DNA of 64,000 bases from Polaribacter sp. SA4-10 (GCF_002163835.1 NZ_CP019331.1:2455001-2519000), one strand, 5' to 3'; shown: positions 43,227 to 52,402, counted from the first letter of the stretch. Notes: generated from the letters alone by a model not told the origin. Numbers and translations are program-made.

Positions 43227-44823
43227 AAAATTTCAAAAATTCGGAAAGAAATCAAATACCGTTACAAAAGAGAGATTCCCAAATGCGGTAATTTACACGA
43301 GGGTTTCAACCTTAAAGCAAGAAAATAATTTCAGTTTAGAAACTCAACTCGAAAAATGTGAAGATTGTGCAATAAATAATAATCTGAATGTTGTCGAACG
43401 TTTTGGTGGAGCATATGAAAGTGCAAAATTAGGTAATAAAAGAACTTATTTTCCACAAATGTTAGAATTTGTAAAAAATAAAAAAAATAAGATTGGTTAT
43501 ATTATTGTGTATGATATATCTCGATTTTCCAGGGAGGGTATGAAAGCTGTGGCTCTTGTAGAAGAATTGAAAACAAACTTTGGAATCAAGGTTTTGGAAT
43601 CAAATGCAACCTCAATTACAGATAGTTTTAGTGAGGATGTATTTAACGATTTAAAGATGATTATAGCTAATTCGAACAATAGAGAGAGAAAAATGAAAAT
43701 TATTGATGGGTCAATAAAAAGATTAGAATCTGGATATTGGCTTGGAATGCCCCCAAAAGGCTATACTAAGGTTGATAAATATACCTTGAAATTCAACGAG
43801 GAAGCTGATTTTATAAAAAAAGCATTTGAGATGAAATCGGATGGATGTAGTAATACAGAGATTTTAAAAGTTACACGAGCTCTTGGTTCCAAAATAACCA
43901 AAAGCCGTTTACCTAAATATTTATCAGACCCATTTTATTGTGGTTGGATTGCAAACAAACATTTAAATGGGAGGGTTGTAGAAGGATTACACGAATCTTT
44001 AATTTCAGAAGAGATGTTTTTGAAAGTTAATGGAGAAAAAGCTGAGATTAGAATATACAAGACGTCTAAAATGGATGAAAATAGACCTTTGCAAGGAGAT
44101 TTAAAATGTTCTTGCGGAGGTGTATATACGGGATATAAAAAGAAAGAAAGATACAACTATTACAAGTGTAATAAATGTCATCACAACTCTGCTGTTAATC
44201 CAATACACAATTCATTTGAGGACTTATTGTCTAAATACTCATTCGATAAAAAGTATATTTCATTATTTAAGAAACAACTTAAATATACATTTGACTACAT
44301 AGAAAATGAAAATAACATAAAGAAATCTGAATTATTGACTAAGATTTCAAAAGAAACAACAAGATTAGATAATGTAAATTTTAAATATGCAGCTGAAAAC
44401 CTTGATGAAGAGATTTTTCTACAAGTATCTACTAAAATTAAAGCTGATATTGATATTTTAAATAAAGAACTATCTAACATCACGTTTAGTTTATCGAACT
44501 ACGAAAACTACCTTGACGAATCACTTGAATTAGTCAATGATTACAAAGGAATTTGGGAGAAAGGAGATATAGAAATAAAGAAAGATATTCAAAATATTTT
44601 GTTCTCAAATCAAATTGAATATGACCCTAAAAAAATGAGTTATCGAACTCCCAAAGAAAACATAGTAATGTCAATATTAACGGGGAATAGAGACAAAATA
44701 AAAGCGAGAAAAAGAGGTCAAAAACCTACAAATTCTCGCTTTGTACTCAAGGCGGGAATCGAACCCGCACTTCCGAAAAAACTGGATTTTGAATCCAGCG
44801 CGTCTACCAATTCCGCCACTTGA
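43216..44823 (+). CDS. Large serine recombinase (site-specific integrase)
   Basis: A 535-residue recombinase: catalytic domain about 23-170 (Ser in VIYTRVSTLKQ; DISRFSREG), recombinase domain about 185-285 (GYWLGMPPKGY), a zinc ribbon near 300-325 (CSCGG and CNKCH), and a coiled coil about 360-440. It should integrate and excise the element. The last ~26 codons are read antisense through the tRNA-Leu gene, giving a host-derived tail that begins AGIEPALPKKLDF. The native end was probably different before insertion. Confidence 0.92.
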   Translation: MLNEKFQKFGKKSNTVTKERFPNAVIYTRVSTLKQENNFSLETQLEKCEDCAINNNLNVVERFGGAYESAKLGNKRTYFPQMLEFVKNKKNKIGYIIVYDISRFSREGMKAVALVEELKTNFGIKVLESNATSITDSFSEDVFNDLKMIIANSNNRERKMKIIDGSIKRLESGYWLGMPPKGYTKVDKYTLKFNEEADFIKKAFEMKSDGCSNTEILKVTRALGSKITKSRLPKYLSDPFYCGWIANKHLNGRVVEGLHESLISEEMFLKVNGEKAEIRIYKTSKMDENRPLQGDLKCSCGGVYTGYKKKERYNYYKCNKCHHNSAVNPIHNSFEDLLSKYSFDKKYISLFKKQLKYTFDYIENENNIKKSELLTKISKETTRLDNVNFKYAAENLDEEIFLQVSTKIKADIDILNKELSNITFSLSNYENYLDESLELVNDYKGIWEKGDIEIKKDIQNILFSNQIEYDPKKMSYRTPKENIVMSILTGNRDKIKARKRGQKPTNSRFVLKAGIEPALPKKLDFESSASTNSAT

Positions 44824-44825
44824 GC
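44744..44825 (-). tRNA. tRNA-Leu (anticodon CAA)
   Basis: On the minus strand the gene begins GCTCAAGTGGCGGAATTGG and ends at 44744. Acceptor GCTCAAG/CTTGAGT (with a G-U pair at position 1-72), anticodon stem CTGGA/TCCAG with loop TTCAAAA, a type II variable arm, and a T-arm with GTTCGATTC are all visible. CCA is not encoded. The 3' end faces the mobile element, and the recombinase gene overlaps it antisense. Confidence 0.93.
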
Positions 44826-44907
44826 AAGTAATAAACAAGACTGCAAATGTATTAAATTATTTTATTTTAAAGTGAAAAAATAAAATCGAAACTTAATAAA
44901 TAATTTC

Positions 44908-44915
44908 TACTTTTG
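44908..44915 (+). promoter_or_regulatory. -7 promoter element for prs
   Basis: TACTTTTG matches TAnnTTTG, 34 bases before the prs start. Confidence 0.55.
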
Positions 44916-44949
44916 TATTTAGACAACAACACAACAAAAAAACAACTAA

Positions 44950-45891
44950 ATGCCTACAAATCAATTATCACCAAAACTTTTTGCGTGCTCACAAAGTACT
45001 GTTTTAGCAGAAAAAATAGCTAAAGAGTATAATACGGAATTAGGAAAAGTAATTACAACTCATTTTAGTGATGGCGAATTTCAGCCAGCTTTCGAAGAAT
45101 CTGTTAGAGGAAGAAGAGTCTTTTTGATAGGTTCTACATTTCCTACAGCAGATAACTTAATGGAAATGTTATTGATGTTAGATGCAGCAAAAAGAGCATC
45201 GGCAAGACATATTACAGCAGTAATGCCTTATTTTGGTTGGGCAAGACAAGATAGAAAAGATAAACCAAGAGTTGCAATAGGAGCTAAATTAGTTGCCAAC
45301 TTGTTGCAAACTGCAGGAGCTACAAGAATTATGACGATGGATTTACATGCAGATCAGATTCAAGGATTTTTTGAAAAACCCGTTGATCATTTATATGCTT
45401 CTACAATCTTTATGCCATATATAGAAAGCTTAAACTTAGATAACTTAACAATTGCTTCTCCAGATATGGGTGGTTCTAAAAGAGCTTATGCATATTCTAA
45501 GCACTTACATTGTGATGTTGTAATCTGTTACAAACAACGTAAGAAAGCAAATGTAATAGGGCATATGGAGTTAATTGGAGATGTTAAAGGAAAGAATGTG
45601 ATCTTAGTTGATGATATGATTGATACTGGAGGAACATTAGCACATGCAGCAGATTTAATGATGGAAAGAGGGGCTTTAAGTGTTCGTGCAATTTGTACAC
45701 ACCCAATACTTTCTGGAGGAGCGTATGAGAAAATAGAAAATTCTGGGTTAACAGAGCTAATTGTTTCAGATACAATTCCTTTAAAGAAGGTAACTTCTAA
45801 AATAAAAGTAGTATCTTGCGCGCCATTATTTGCTGATGTTATGCACAAAGTGCAAGACAATACTTCAATTAGTGGACAATTTTTAATGTAA
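44950..45891 (+). CDS. prs: Ribose-phosphate pyrophosphokinase
   Basis: Makes PRPP from ribose 5-phosphate and ATP for nucleotide, histidine and NAD synthesis. The 313-residue protein shows the flexible-loop/ATP-site block YFGWARQDRKDKPR, the HADQIQGFF motif, and the PRPP-binding loop VDDMIDTGGTL. It starts beyond the tRNA-Leu gene and is followed after 20 bases by the gene for ribosomal protein L25, the usual flavobacterial order. Confidence 0.96.
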   Translation: MPTNQLSPKLFACSQSTVLAEKIAKEYNTELGKVITTHFSDGEFQPAFEESVRGRRVFLIGSTFPTADNLMEMLLMLDAAKRASARHITAVMPYFGWARQDRKDKPRVAIGAKLVANLLQTAGATRIMTMDLHADQIQGFFEKPVDHLYASTIFMPYIESLNLDNLTIASPDMGGSKRAYAYSKHLHCDVVICYKQRKKANVIGHMELIGDVKGKNVILVDDMIDTGGTLAHAADLMMERGALSVRAICTHPILSGGAYEKIENSGLTELIVSDTIPLKKVTSKIKVVSCAPLFADVMHKVQDNTSISGQFLM

Positions 45892-45911
45892 ATAAATAAT
45901 ACAAAAAAGTA

Positions 45912-46511
45912 ATGAAATCAATTACAATTAAAGGATCAAAAAGAGAAAGCGTAGGTAAAGTATCAACTAAAGCCTTACGTAATGCTGGTCAGGTTCCTTG
46001 CGTTATATACGGAGGAGATAAACCAGTTCATTTTTCTGCAGAAGAAAAAGTGTTCAAAAGTTTAGTCTATACTCCAAATGTATATACTGCAACAATTAAC
46101 GTTGATGGACACAAAGTAGCTGCAATTTTACAAGACATTCAATTTCACCCAGTAACAGATAAAATCTTACATATAGATTTTTATCAGTTATTTGATGATA
46201 AAGAAATTACAATGAACATCCCTGTAAAATTAACAGGAACGTCTCCAGGAGTATTAAATGGTGGTTCTTTACGTTTTACAAACCGTAAATTAAAAGTAAA
46301 AGCTTTACCGGCTAATTTACCAGATTTTGTAACTGCTGATATTTCAGGGTTAAAAATAGGAAGTAAATTATTAGTATCATCAATGGTAAATGATTCTTAT
46401 ACATTTATGCACCCAGATAACACTGTTGTTGTTCAAGTAAGAACTTCTCGTAATGCAACCGCTGAAGAAGAAGAAGCTACAGAAGAAGCTACAGAAGCTG
46501 CTGCAGAATAA
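45912..46511 (+). CDS. rplY: 50S ribosomal protein L25/general stress protein Ctc
   Basis: Binds 5S rRNA in the large subunit. The 199-residue protein is the long (TL5/Ctc) form: an N-terminal L25 domain starting [16 protein letters not shown] and a C-terminal beta domain from about residue 95, ending in an acidic Glu/Ala/Thr-rich tail. It is co-transcribed with prs, with a strong terminator behind it. Confidence 0.95.
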   Translation: MKSITIKGSKRESVGKVSTKALRNAGQVPCVIYGGDKPVHFSAEEKVFKSLVYTPNVYTATINVDGHKVAAILQDIQFHPVTDKILHIDFYQLFDDKEITMNIPVKLTGTSPGVLNGGSLRFTNRKLKVKALPANLPDFVTADISGLKIGSKLLVSSMVNDSYTFMHPDNTVVVQVRTSRNATAEEEEATEEATEAAAE

Positions 46512-46531
46512 ATTTTGCAAACATAATTTAC

Positions 46532-46565
46532 AAAAAGCGTTACAATTCTGTAACGCTTTTTTTAT
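46532..46565 (+). terminator. Intrinsic terminator after rplY
   Basis: AAAAAGCGTTACA-ATTC-TGTAACGCTTTTT: perfect 13-bp stem, 4-base loop, then T-rich sequence. Confidence 0.93.
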
Positions 46566-46582
46566 TTTAGTATTTTTACCAA

Positions 46583-47212
46583 ATGGATTTAAGAAACCTC
46601 TTTTCTGTTTTATTTGGAATAAAAGTTGAAACTAAAGAAGAATTGATGAAGAAATTTTTAATTGTTGGTTTAGGTAATATTGGATCGAAGTATGAAAATA
46701 CACGTCATAATATTGGTTTTAAAATTGTTGATGAGGTTGCAGAGGAACATAAGGTTACTTTTGAAACTGAAAAATTAGGAGACGTAGCTACCTTTAGATT
46801 TAAAGGAAGAACTTTTGTGCTTCTAAAGCCAAGTACATTCATGAATTTAAGTGGAAAATCTGTAAAATATTGGATGGATAAAGAGAAAATTTCTGTAGAA
46901 AATATTTTAATTGTTACAGATGATGTTAATATTGATTTTGGTACGGTTCGTTTAAAAGCCAAAGGTTCAGCTGGAGGGCATAATGGATTAAAAGATATTC
47001 AAGAAAAATTAAATACCCAACAATATGCTCGTTTTAGATTTGGAGTTGGAGGTAATTATAGTAAAGGAAGGCAAGTAGATTTTGTTCTTGGAGAATGGAA
47101 CAAAGAAGAAACTAGCCAATTAATTGAGCGTTTACCTGTATCAGCAAAAATTATTACCAGTTTTGGAACTGCTGGTTTAGCAAATACGATGAATGCTTTT
47201 AATGGGAAGTAG
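46583..47212 (+). CDS. pth: Peptidyl-tRNA hydrolase
   Basis: Releases tRNA from stalled peptidyl-tRNAs. The Pth core begins MKKFLIVGLGNIG (ATG at 46646) with the catalytic His in NTRHNIGF and Asp in VTDDVNIDFG, and SAGGHNGL. The frame opens 21 codons earlier at 46583 with a short hydrophobic-basic extension; similar extensions occur in other flavobacterial Pth proteins, so I keep that start, but 46646 is a real alternative. Confidence 0.93.
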   Translation: MDLRNLFSVLFGIKVETKEELMKKFLIVGLGNIGSKYENTRHNIGFKIVDEVAEEHKVTFETEKLGDVATFRFKGRTFVLLKPSTFMNLSGKSVKYWMDKEKISVENILIVTDDVNIDFGTVRLKAKGSAGGHNGLKDIQEKLNTQQYARFRFGVGGNYSKGRQVDFVLGEWNKEETSQLIERLPVSAKIITSFGTAGLANTMNAFNGK

Positions 47213-47229
47213 TGTAGTTTCTTTTTAAT

Positions 47230-47679
47230 CTAATTCTCACTAGCATACCATTCTGCAAAACTAGAATCAGTTTCTTGTAATTTGATGGCATGAAGTTTAA
47301 TGTTTTCTGGCAATCTACTTTTAATTTTTGATGCAAAATCAATTACCATCATTTCACTTGTTGGTTGGTAATCTACTAATAAAACATGATGACCTCTATC
47401 TATCAACTCCTTAGCTAACTCAACATGAGGTGTGTTTTTATTAAAAACAGTTGCGTGATCAAAAATATCTACAATCTCTTCGTTTACAATTTTTTTAAGA
47501 TCAGAAAAGTCAATTACCATTCCAAATTTAACATTTGTATTGTCGGTGATTGGTTTTCCAGAAACAGTTACAGAAAGCTTATAACTATGTCCATGAACAT
47601 TTTTACACTTTCCATCATAACCATATAAAGCATGTCCAGTTTCAAAATTAAATTGTTTTGTAATTCTTATTGTACTCAT
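47230..47679 (-). CDS. 6-pyruvoyl-tetrahydropterin synthase/QueD family protein
   Basis: About 149 residues, starting MSTIRITKQFNFETGHAL; an in-frame ATG eight codons earlier exists. The zinc ligands and catalytic cysteine fit the family: His in TGHALYG, Cys in GKCKNVHGHSYKL with two more His, and the FDHATVFN and E in QETDSSF near the end. It most likely makes 6-carboxy-tetrahydropterin for queuosine (QueD); a biopterin-type PTPS cannot be excluded. Confidence 0.88.
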   Translation of the reverse strand: MSTIRITKQFNFETGHALYGYDGKCKNVHGHSYKLSVTVSGKPITDNTNVKFGMVIDFSDLKKIVNEEIVDIFDHATVFNKNTPHVELAKELIDRGHHVLLVDYQPTSEMMVIDFASKIKSRLPENIKLHAIKLQETDSSFAEWYASEN

Positions 47680-47723
47680 TTTTGTGCTATTTTCTTGTGC
47701 CATTTCTAATAAAGAATGACAAT

Positions 47724-47807
47724 TTATCTTCTGTTTCTAAACTTGTTGTAAAAGTACACAATTACCAATCCTATTGCTAATCCTATAAATAAATAATCTC
47801 CTCCCAT
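47724..47807 (-). CDS. 27-residue small membrane protein (candidate)
   Basis: ATG at 47805-47807 opens a frame of 27 codons: MGGDYLFIGLAIGLVIVYFY, then a basic tail NKFRNRR. It is a textbook one-helix membrane miniprotein, sits between the GH3 and QueD genes on the same strand, and fills that gap well. It is short enough to be chance, so confidence is moderate. Confidence 0.45.
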   Translation of the reverse strand: MGGDYLFIGLAIGLVIVYFYNKFRNRR

Positions 47808-47827
47808 TTTTATATATTTTAATTTTT

Positions 47828-49324
47828 TTATGCTATTAAAAACCGCTGTAAAACGTCTGCAATCTTTCTATTATCAGATAATTGTGGAATTTTATTCTGA
47901 CCTCCAAATTTACCAATAGATTTCATGTATTCATGAAAACCTCCTTTTTTAACGCAACGAATAACAAGAGGGCGCAGTATTTTTCCATCAATCAAATCTA
48001 AATAATATATATTTTGAGCTTGCATAGAAGCATCAATTTTTGATGCAAATTCTTCTAGGTTTTCTGGCTCATTTTCAAATTCTATAAACCATTCATGATA
48101 AGGTAAACCGTTTTCTGGATTTACTTGTGGCGCAACTGTAAACTCACTAATATTTATATTAGTTCCTATAATAGAATCGTTTAATGCCTTTTCTACTTCT
48201 TTACCAATAACATGTTCGCCAAAGGCAGAAATAAAATGTTTTATACGTCCTGTAACTTTAATTCTATAGGGTTTTGTTGATGTAAATTCAACAGTATCAC
48301 CAATATTATATCCCCAAAGACCTGCAGTTGTGTTTAAAACGATGACGTAGTTCACACCAATTTGTACCTCTTTTAGAGAAATCCTTGTCGGATTTTTATC
48401 ATAGAATTCTAACGCTGGAATAAACTCATAAAAAATTCCTGAGTTTAATTGTAGTAACATTCCCTTTTCTGTTTGAGAATCTTGATATGCTATAAACCCT
48501 TCTGATGCAGGGTATAATTCTATATACTCTATTTTCTTGCCAATTAAAGATTCAAATTTATTTTTATACGGTTCAAAATTTACGCCTCCATAAATAAAGA
48601 AGTTAAAATTCGGAAATAATTCTGAAACAGATTTTCCTGTTTTTTCTATCAGTTTTTCAAAATACATTTGTACCCAAGAAGGAATGCCACTAATTACAGT
48701 CATGTCTTCATTAATAGTTTCTTCTACAATTGCATTTACCTTTGTATCCCAATCTTCAATGCAGTTCGTTTCCCAGCTTGGCAATCTATTTTTAAGTAAA
48801 TATTGAGGAATATAATGTGCAACAATACCACTTAATCTTCCTAGTTTCACGCCGTTTTTATTTTCTAAAACAGGACTCCCTTGTAAAAAAATCATTTTTC
48901 CGTTTACAAAACTGGCATCGTTTTTTTCTGCGATATAAAATAACAACGCATTTTTTGCTGCTTTTATATGAGTTGGCATAGATTCTTTTGTTATCGGAAT
49001 ATATTTTGCGCCAGAAGTTGTACCAGAAGTTTTTGCGAAATAAAGTGGTTTTCCTGTCCAAAGAACATCAGATTCACCAGCTACTATTCTATCTACATAA
49101 GCTCTTAAGCCTTCGTAATCTGTAACTTTTACACGTTTTTTAAAATCAGAATAGTTTTTAATATTTTTAAAATCATGGTCTTTTCCAAAAGCAGTGTTTT
49201 TAGCTTTAGAAATTAATTTTTTAAAAACTTTATCTTGCGTTTTAATGGGGTTGTTAGCCCATTTTAATACTCTTTTTGTTGCAATTTTAGCAAACGGAAT
49301 TGCAAAAACAGATTTAATACTCAT
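47828..49324 (-). CDS. GH3 auxin-responsive promoter family protein
   Basis: A 498-residue acyl-adenylate-forming enzyme of the GH3 family, common in Bacteroidota despite the plant name. The ATP-binding motif TSGTTSGAKYIPIT is at about residues 102-115, with YPASEGFIA and LNTTAGLWGYNIGDTV further on. It probably links a carboxylic acid to an amino group; the substrate is unknown. It overlaps the upstream peptidase gene by one base. Confidence 0.9.
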   Translation of the reverse strand: MSIKSVFAIPFAKIATKRVLKWANNPIKTQDKVFKKLISKAKNTAFGKDHDFKNIKNYSDFKKRVKVTDYEGLRAYVDRIVAGESDVLWTGKPLYFAKTSGTTSGAKYIPITKESMPTHIKAAKNALLFYIAEKNDASFVNGKMIFLQGSPVLENKNGVKLGRLSGIVAHYIPQYLLKNRLPSWETNCIEDWDTKVNAIVEETINEDMTVISGIPSWVQMYFEKLIEKTGKSVSELFPNFNFFIYGGVNFEPYKNKFESLIGKKIEYIELYPASEGFIAYQDSQTEKGMLLQLNSGIFYEFIPALEFYDKNPTRISLKEVQIGVNYVIVLNTTAGLWGYNIGDTVEFTSTKPYRIKVTGRIKHFISAFGEHVIGKEVEKALNDSIIGTNINISEFTVAPQVNPENGLPYHEWFIEFENEPENLEEFASKIDASMQAQNIYYLDLIDGKILRPLVIRCVKKGGFHEYMKSIGKFGGQNKIPQLSDNRKIADVLQRFLIA

Positions 49325-50190
49325 TATTTAAAATCTATAAAATTTGTAGGATTTACGGCATAACCACCGCTCCAAAGTTCAAAATGTAAATGCGGTCCTG
49401 TAGTTAATTCTCCTGTAGAACCAACGCTAGCAATAACTTCACCAGATTTTACAAAATCGCCTTGTTGTTTTAGTAAATTCCCATTGTGTTTGTAAACGGA
49501 AATAAAATCTTTAGTATGTTTTAAAATGATAACATAGCCAGTTTCTGTATTCCAGCCAGAAAAAATAACTCTTCCATCTGCAATTGCTTTTATTGGTGCC
49601 CCTGTTATAGCAGCAATATCTACTGCAAAATGCTTAGAATTAGCATCAAAATCTTGTGAAATTGAACCTGAAAGTGGTGCGAAAAACACAATTTTTACAT
49701 TACTATTTGCATTATTTTGTATGGGGAATCTATCTTTACTTTCTACTTTTTCTCTAAACAAAGAATCTTCTTTAGAGGCATTTAATTTACTTTCATCAAT
49801 TACGCGTTGTCTTGCATCAGTTTGAATAGAATCGATACTTTCTGCTTCAATTTCTCCTGTTAAAACAGGTTTTAAAGCTTTTGTATAGTTTTCTAAAATT
49901 GCAAGTTTCGTTTTTAAAGATTCTGCTTCAAAAGTTAATTTTGCTGCTTTTATTTTTAAAGCAGTAGAAGAATACCCAGGAATGTATTCTTTTATTGGAG
50001 TAAATGCTATTAAAACAGTTGTAACTGCAATTAATAATATTGAAAAAACACCACCTAAAACAAATGCATTTAATCTTGATAGTTTTAACGAAAAACGTTC
50101 TTCAAACGTGTCTTCATTTAAAACTACCAACCTGTATTTATCGGTCAGTTTTTGTTTTAATTTACTCTTTTTTTTATTCTTTATAGCCAC
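49324..50190 (-). CDS. M23 family metallopeptidase (murein hydrolase)
   Basis: A 288-residue inner-membrane-anchored protein: basic start, membrane helix about residues 39-61, a coiled-coil-like region about 80-150, and a C-terminal M23 (LytM) domain about 185-285 with zinc motifs KHFAVDIAA and GPHLHFELW. Both HxxxD-type and HxH motifs are intact, so it may cut peptidoglycan cross-links or act with a partner. It precedes the GH3 gene. Confidence 0.92.
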   Translation of the reverse strand: MAIKNKKKSKLKQKLTDKYRLVVLNEDTFEERFSLKLSRLNAFVLGGVFSILLIAVTTVLIAFTPIKEYIPGYSSTALKIKAAKLTFEAESLKTKLAILENYTKALKPVLTGEIEAESIDSIQTDARQRVIDESKLNASKEDSLFREKVESKDRFPIQNNANSNVKIVFFAPLSGSISQDFDANSKHFAVDIAAITGAPIKAIADGRVIFSGWNTETGYVIILKHTKDFISVYKHNGNLLKQQGDFVKSGEVIASVGSTGELTTGPHLHFELWSGGYAVNPTNFIDFK

Positions 50191-50238
50191 AAATTAATAT
50201 TTGATGAATAACAAATATACAACGAAAAAATAGTGAAA

Positions 50239-50823
50239 CTATTTCTTATAAAAATTCATTTCGTCTATATATTCCCAAACTTCTTTGGTAAGTAAAGGTC
50301 TAATGTTCTTTTTGTCTTTAATTCCATTACGAATCATGGTAGAAGAAATTTCTACAATTGGAGCATCAACTTTATGAATTTTTGGATGATTTGTAAACTG
50401 GTTTTCAGTTTTTCCTTCAGAAATTCTTGGATACACATAAATGTGATAAAGCGCTAAAATTGTTTCAAAATTTTTCCATTTATGAAAACTTTTTAAATTG
50501 TCTTCACCCATAATTAAAGAAAAATATTTATCTGGATATAGCTCTGAAATATGAGCTAAAGTATGAACAGTGTAATTTGGTTGAGGTAATTTAAATTCTA
50601 TATCAGAAGGTTTAATTTTTGAGTAACTTTCTGTAGCTCTGTAAACTAGTTCTAGTCTATGATTATTTTCTAGTAATGAGTTTTTCTTTTTAAAAGGATT
50701 ATGAGGTGTAACTACCATCCAGATTTCATCTAAATCTGAGTTTTCAACCATATGATTGGCAATAATTAAATGCCCAACATGAATTGGGTTAAAAGTACCA
50801 AAATACAATCCTATTTTACTCAT
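50239..50823 (-). CDS. nadD: Nicotinate-nucleotide adenylyltransferase
   Basis: Converts nicotinate mononucleotide to deamido-NAD in NAD synthesis. The 194-residue protein has the nucleotidyltransferase motif GTFNPIHVGHL at residues 9-19 and the ISSTMIRNGI motif near the C-terminus (about 171-180). It starts 13 bases after the gmk stop, within the yicC-gmk-nadD run. Confidence 0.94.
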   Translation of the reverse strand: MSKIGLYFGTFNPIHVGHLIIANHMVENSDLDEIWMVVTPHNPFKKKNSLLENNHRLELVYRATESYSKIKPSDIEFKLPQPNYTVHTLAHISELYPDKYFSLIMGEDNLKSFHKWKNFETILALYHIYVYPRISEGKTENQFTNHPKIHKVDAPIVEISSTMIRNGIKDKKNIRPLLTKEVWEYIDEMNFYKK

Positions 50824-50836
50824 TGTTCTTGTTTTT

Positions 50837-51430
50837 CTATTCTTTACTCTCTTTTAATCCTAAGTAATCACTTACCAATTCTTCAGCTTCTTTTAAAGCA
50901 ACTTCTAAATCGTAATTTTTTATGATTTTATCAAATTGAGGAGCTGTTGCTAACTCTACAGAAGCTTTTGCGATACGCATATTTATTTTTTCTTCGCTTT
51001 CTGTTTTACGCTTTTTAAGCCTAATTTTTAACTCATCAACACTTGGTGGTTTTACAAAAACAGATAATGTTTCTTCTGGGTATTTTTTCTTAATTCTTAA
51101 CCCTCCAACAACATCAATATCGAAAATTATGTGCTTTTTTAGCCCCCAAATACGTTCTATTTCAGTTTTTAAAGTTCCATAAAAATTATCTCTATAAACC
51201 TCTTCCCATTCAAGAAATTCATCATTTTTAATTTTGTTTTTAAACTCTTTTAAAGAGATAAAATAGTAATCTTCACCCTCTTTTTCAAAACCTCTTGGTT
51301 CTCTAGAAGTGGCTGAAATAGAAAATTCTAAATTGAACCTTTCTTGCTTTAGTAAATGACGAACTATAGTTGTTTTACCTGAGCCTGAAGGCGCTGAAAA
51401 CACAAATAATTTTCCTTTAAAATCTGACAT
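50837..51430 (-). CDS. gmk: Guanylate kinase
   Basis: Phosphorylates GMP to GDP. In this 197-residue protein the P-loop SAPSGSGKT is at residues 12-20, followed by the GMP-binding SATSREPR and GEDYYFIS blocks and the lid region RKTESEEKINMR. It lies between nadD and yicC on the minus strand; an 81-base gap with an inverted repeat separates it from yicC. Confidence 0.96.
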   Translation of the reverse strand: MSDFKGKLFVFSAPSGSGKTTIVRHLLKQERFNLEFSISATSREPRGFEKEGEDYYFISLKEFKNKIKNDEFLEWEEVYRDNFYGTLKTEIERIWGLKKHIIFDIDVVGGLRIKKKYPEETLSVFVKPPSVDELKIRLKKRKTESEEKINMRIAKASVELATAPQFDKIIKNYDLEVALKEAEELVSDYLGLKESKE

Positions 51431-51446
51431 GTAATTTATTATTTGT

Positions 51447-51502
51447 CATCCTGAACTTGTGTCAGCAACATAATTAATAGATGCTGACACAAGTTTAGAA
51501 TG
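51447..51502. repeat. Inverted repeat between gmk and yicC
   Basis: CATCCTGAACTTGTGTCAGCA and TGCTGACACAAGTTTAGAATG form arms matching at all but two positions. The opening GTCATCCTGAACTTG resembles a dispersed intergenic repeat seen in many Bacteroidota. Confidence 0.6.
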
Positions 51503-51511
51503 CTGATACGT

Positions 51512-52378
51512 TTATAAAACGTTTAAAATTTGCTCTTTAATTTGTTCCAATTCGTTTTTCATTTGAATAACCGCTTTTTGCATTGGTGCAAAATTTGCTT
51601 TAGAACCTGTTGTGTTAATTTCTCTACCCATTTCTTGAACGATAAAACCTAGCTTTTTACCATTAGAATCTTCAGAAGCCATGGTTTCTAAAAAGTAATC
51701 TAAATGATTTGCTAAACGCACTTTTTCCTCATTAATATCTAGTTTTTCTAGATAATAGATTAATTCTTGTTCAAAACGATTTTCATCAGTATCCACTTTT
51801 AAATCATCAATAGCCTTTTTTAAACGTGTTTTTACGTTTTCAACTCTATCGTTGTCTAATGCTTTTACTTCTTCTAAGTATGTCCTAATATTAGTAATAC
51901 GTTCTTTAAAATCAATTTCTAAAGAAGCAGCTTCATCAACTCTATATTGTATAATTTCTTTAATAGCAATATCTATATTCTCATTGATTAGACTCCATTC
52001 ATTTTCGTCTAATTCTTCACGGTCAGTTTTTAAAGCATCTGGCATTCTTACTGCCATTTTTAGCAACTCAACATCATCTGAAGAACCCGTTTGAACAATA
52101 TTTCTAAGTTGTTGTATGTATTGTTTTACAACGCCATGATTTACAGTAGAAGAAGTTTCGTCTGCAGTCATTTCAACAAAAATTGAAAAATCTACTTTTC
52201 CTCTAACCAAACTACTAGCTAATTTTTTACGAACATATAATTCCTTTTCTTTATAGTAAGAAGGGATTCTAACGTTTAGATCTAGATTTTTGCTATTTAG
52301 GGATTTAATTTCTATGGATACTTTTTTTGTTGGCAATTGTAATATAGATTTGCCATAACCAGTCATAGATTGAATCAT
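51512..52378 (-). CDS. YicC family endoribonuclease
   Basis: A 288-residue protein of the YicC family, some members of which cleave RNA. The N-terminus MIQSMTGYGKS and C-terminal GFIVQEMGREINTTGSKA are family signatures. The length matches. It leads the yicC-gmk-nadD run, and a -7 element 25 bases upstream likely drives the unit. Confidence 0.92.
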   Translation of the reverse strand: MIQSMTGYGKSILQLPTKKVSIEIKSLNSKNLDLNVRIPSYYKEKELYVRKKLASSLVRGKVDFSIFVEMTADETSSTVNHGVVKQYIQQLRNIVQTGSSDDVELLKMAVRMPDALKTDREELDENEWSLINENIDIAIKEIIQYRVDEAASLEIDFKERITNIRTYLEEVKALDNDRVENVKTRLKKAIDDLKVDTDENRFEQELIYYLEKLDINEEKVRLANHLDYFLETMASEDSNGKKLGFIVQEMGREINTTGSKANFAPMQKAVIQMKNELEQIKEQILNVL

Positions 52379-52402
52379 AAAATCATCGTTTTAAATGAGT
52401 TG

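Noticed and set aside
40400..44825. Prophage
   Set aside because: No capsid, terminase, tail or lysis genes are present; only recombinases, a regulator and small unknown genes.
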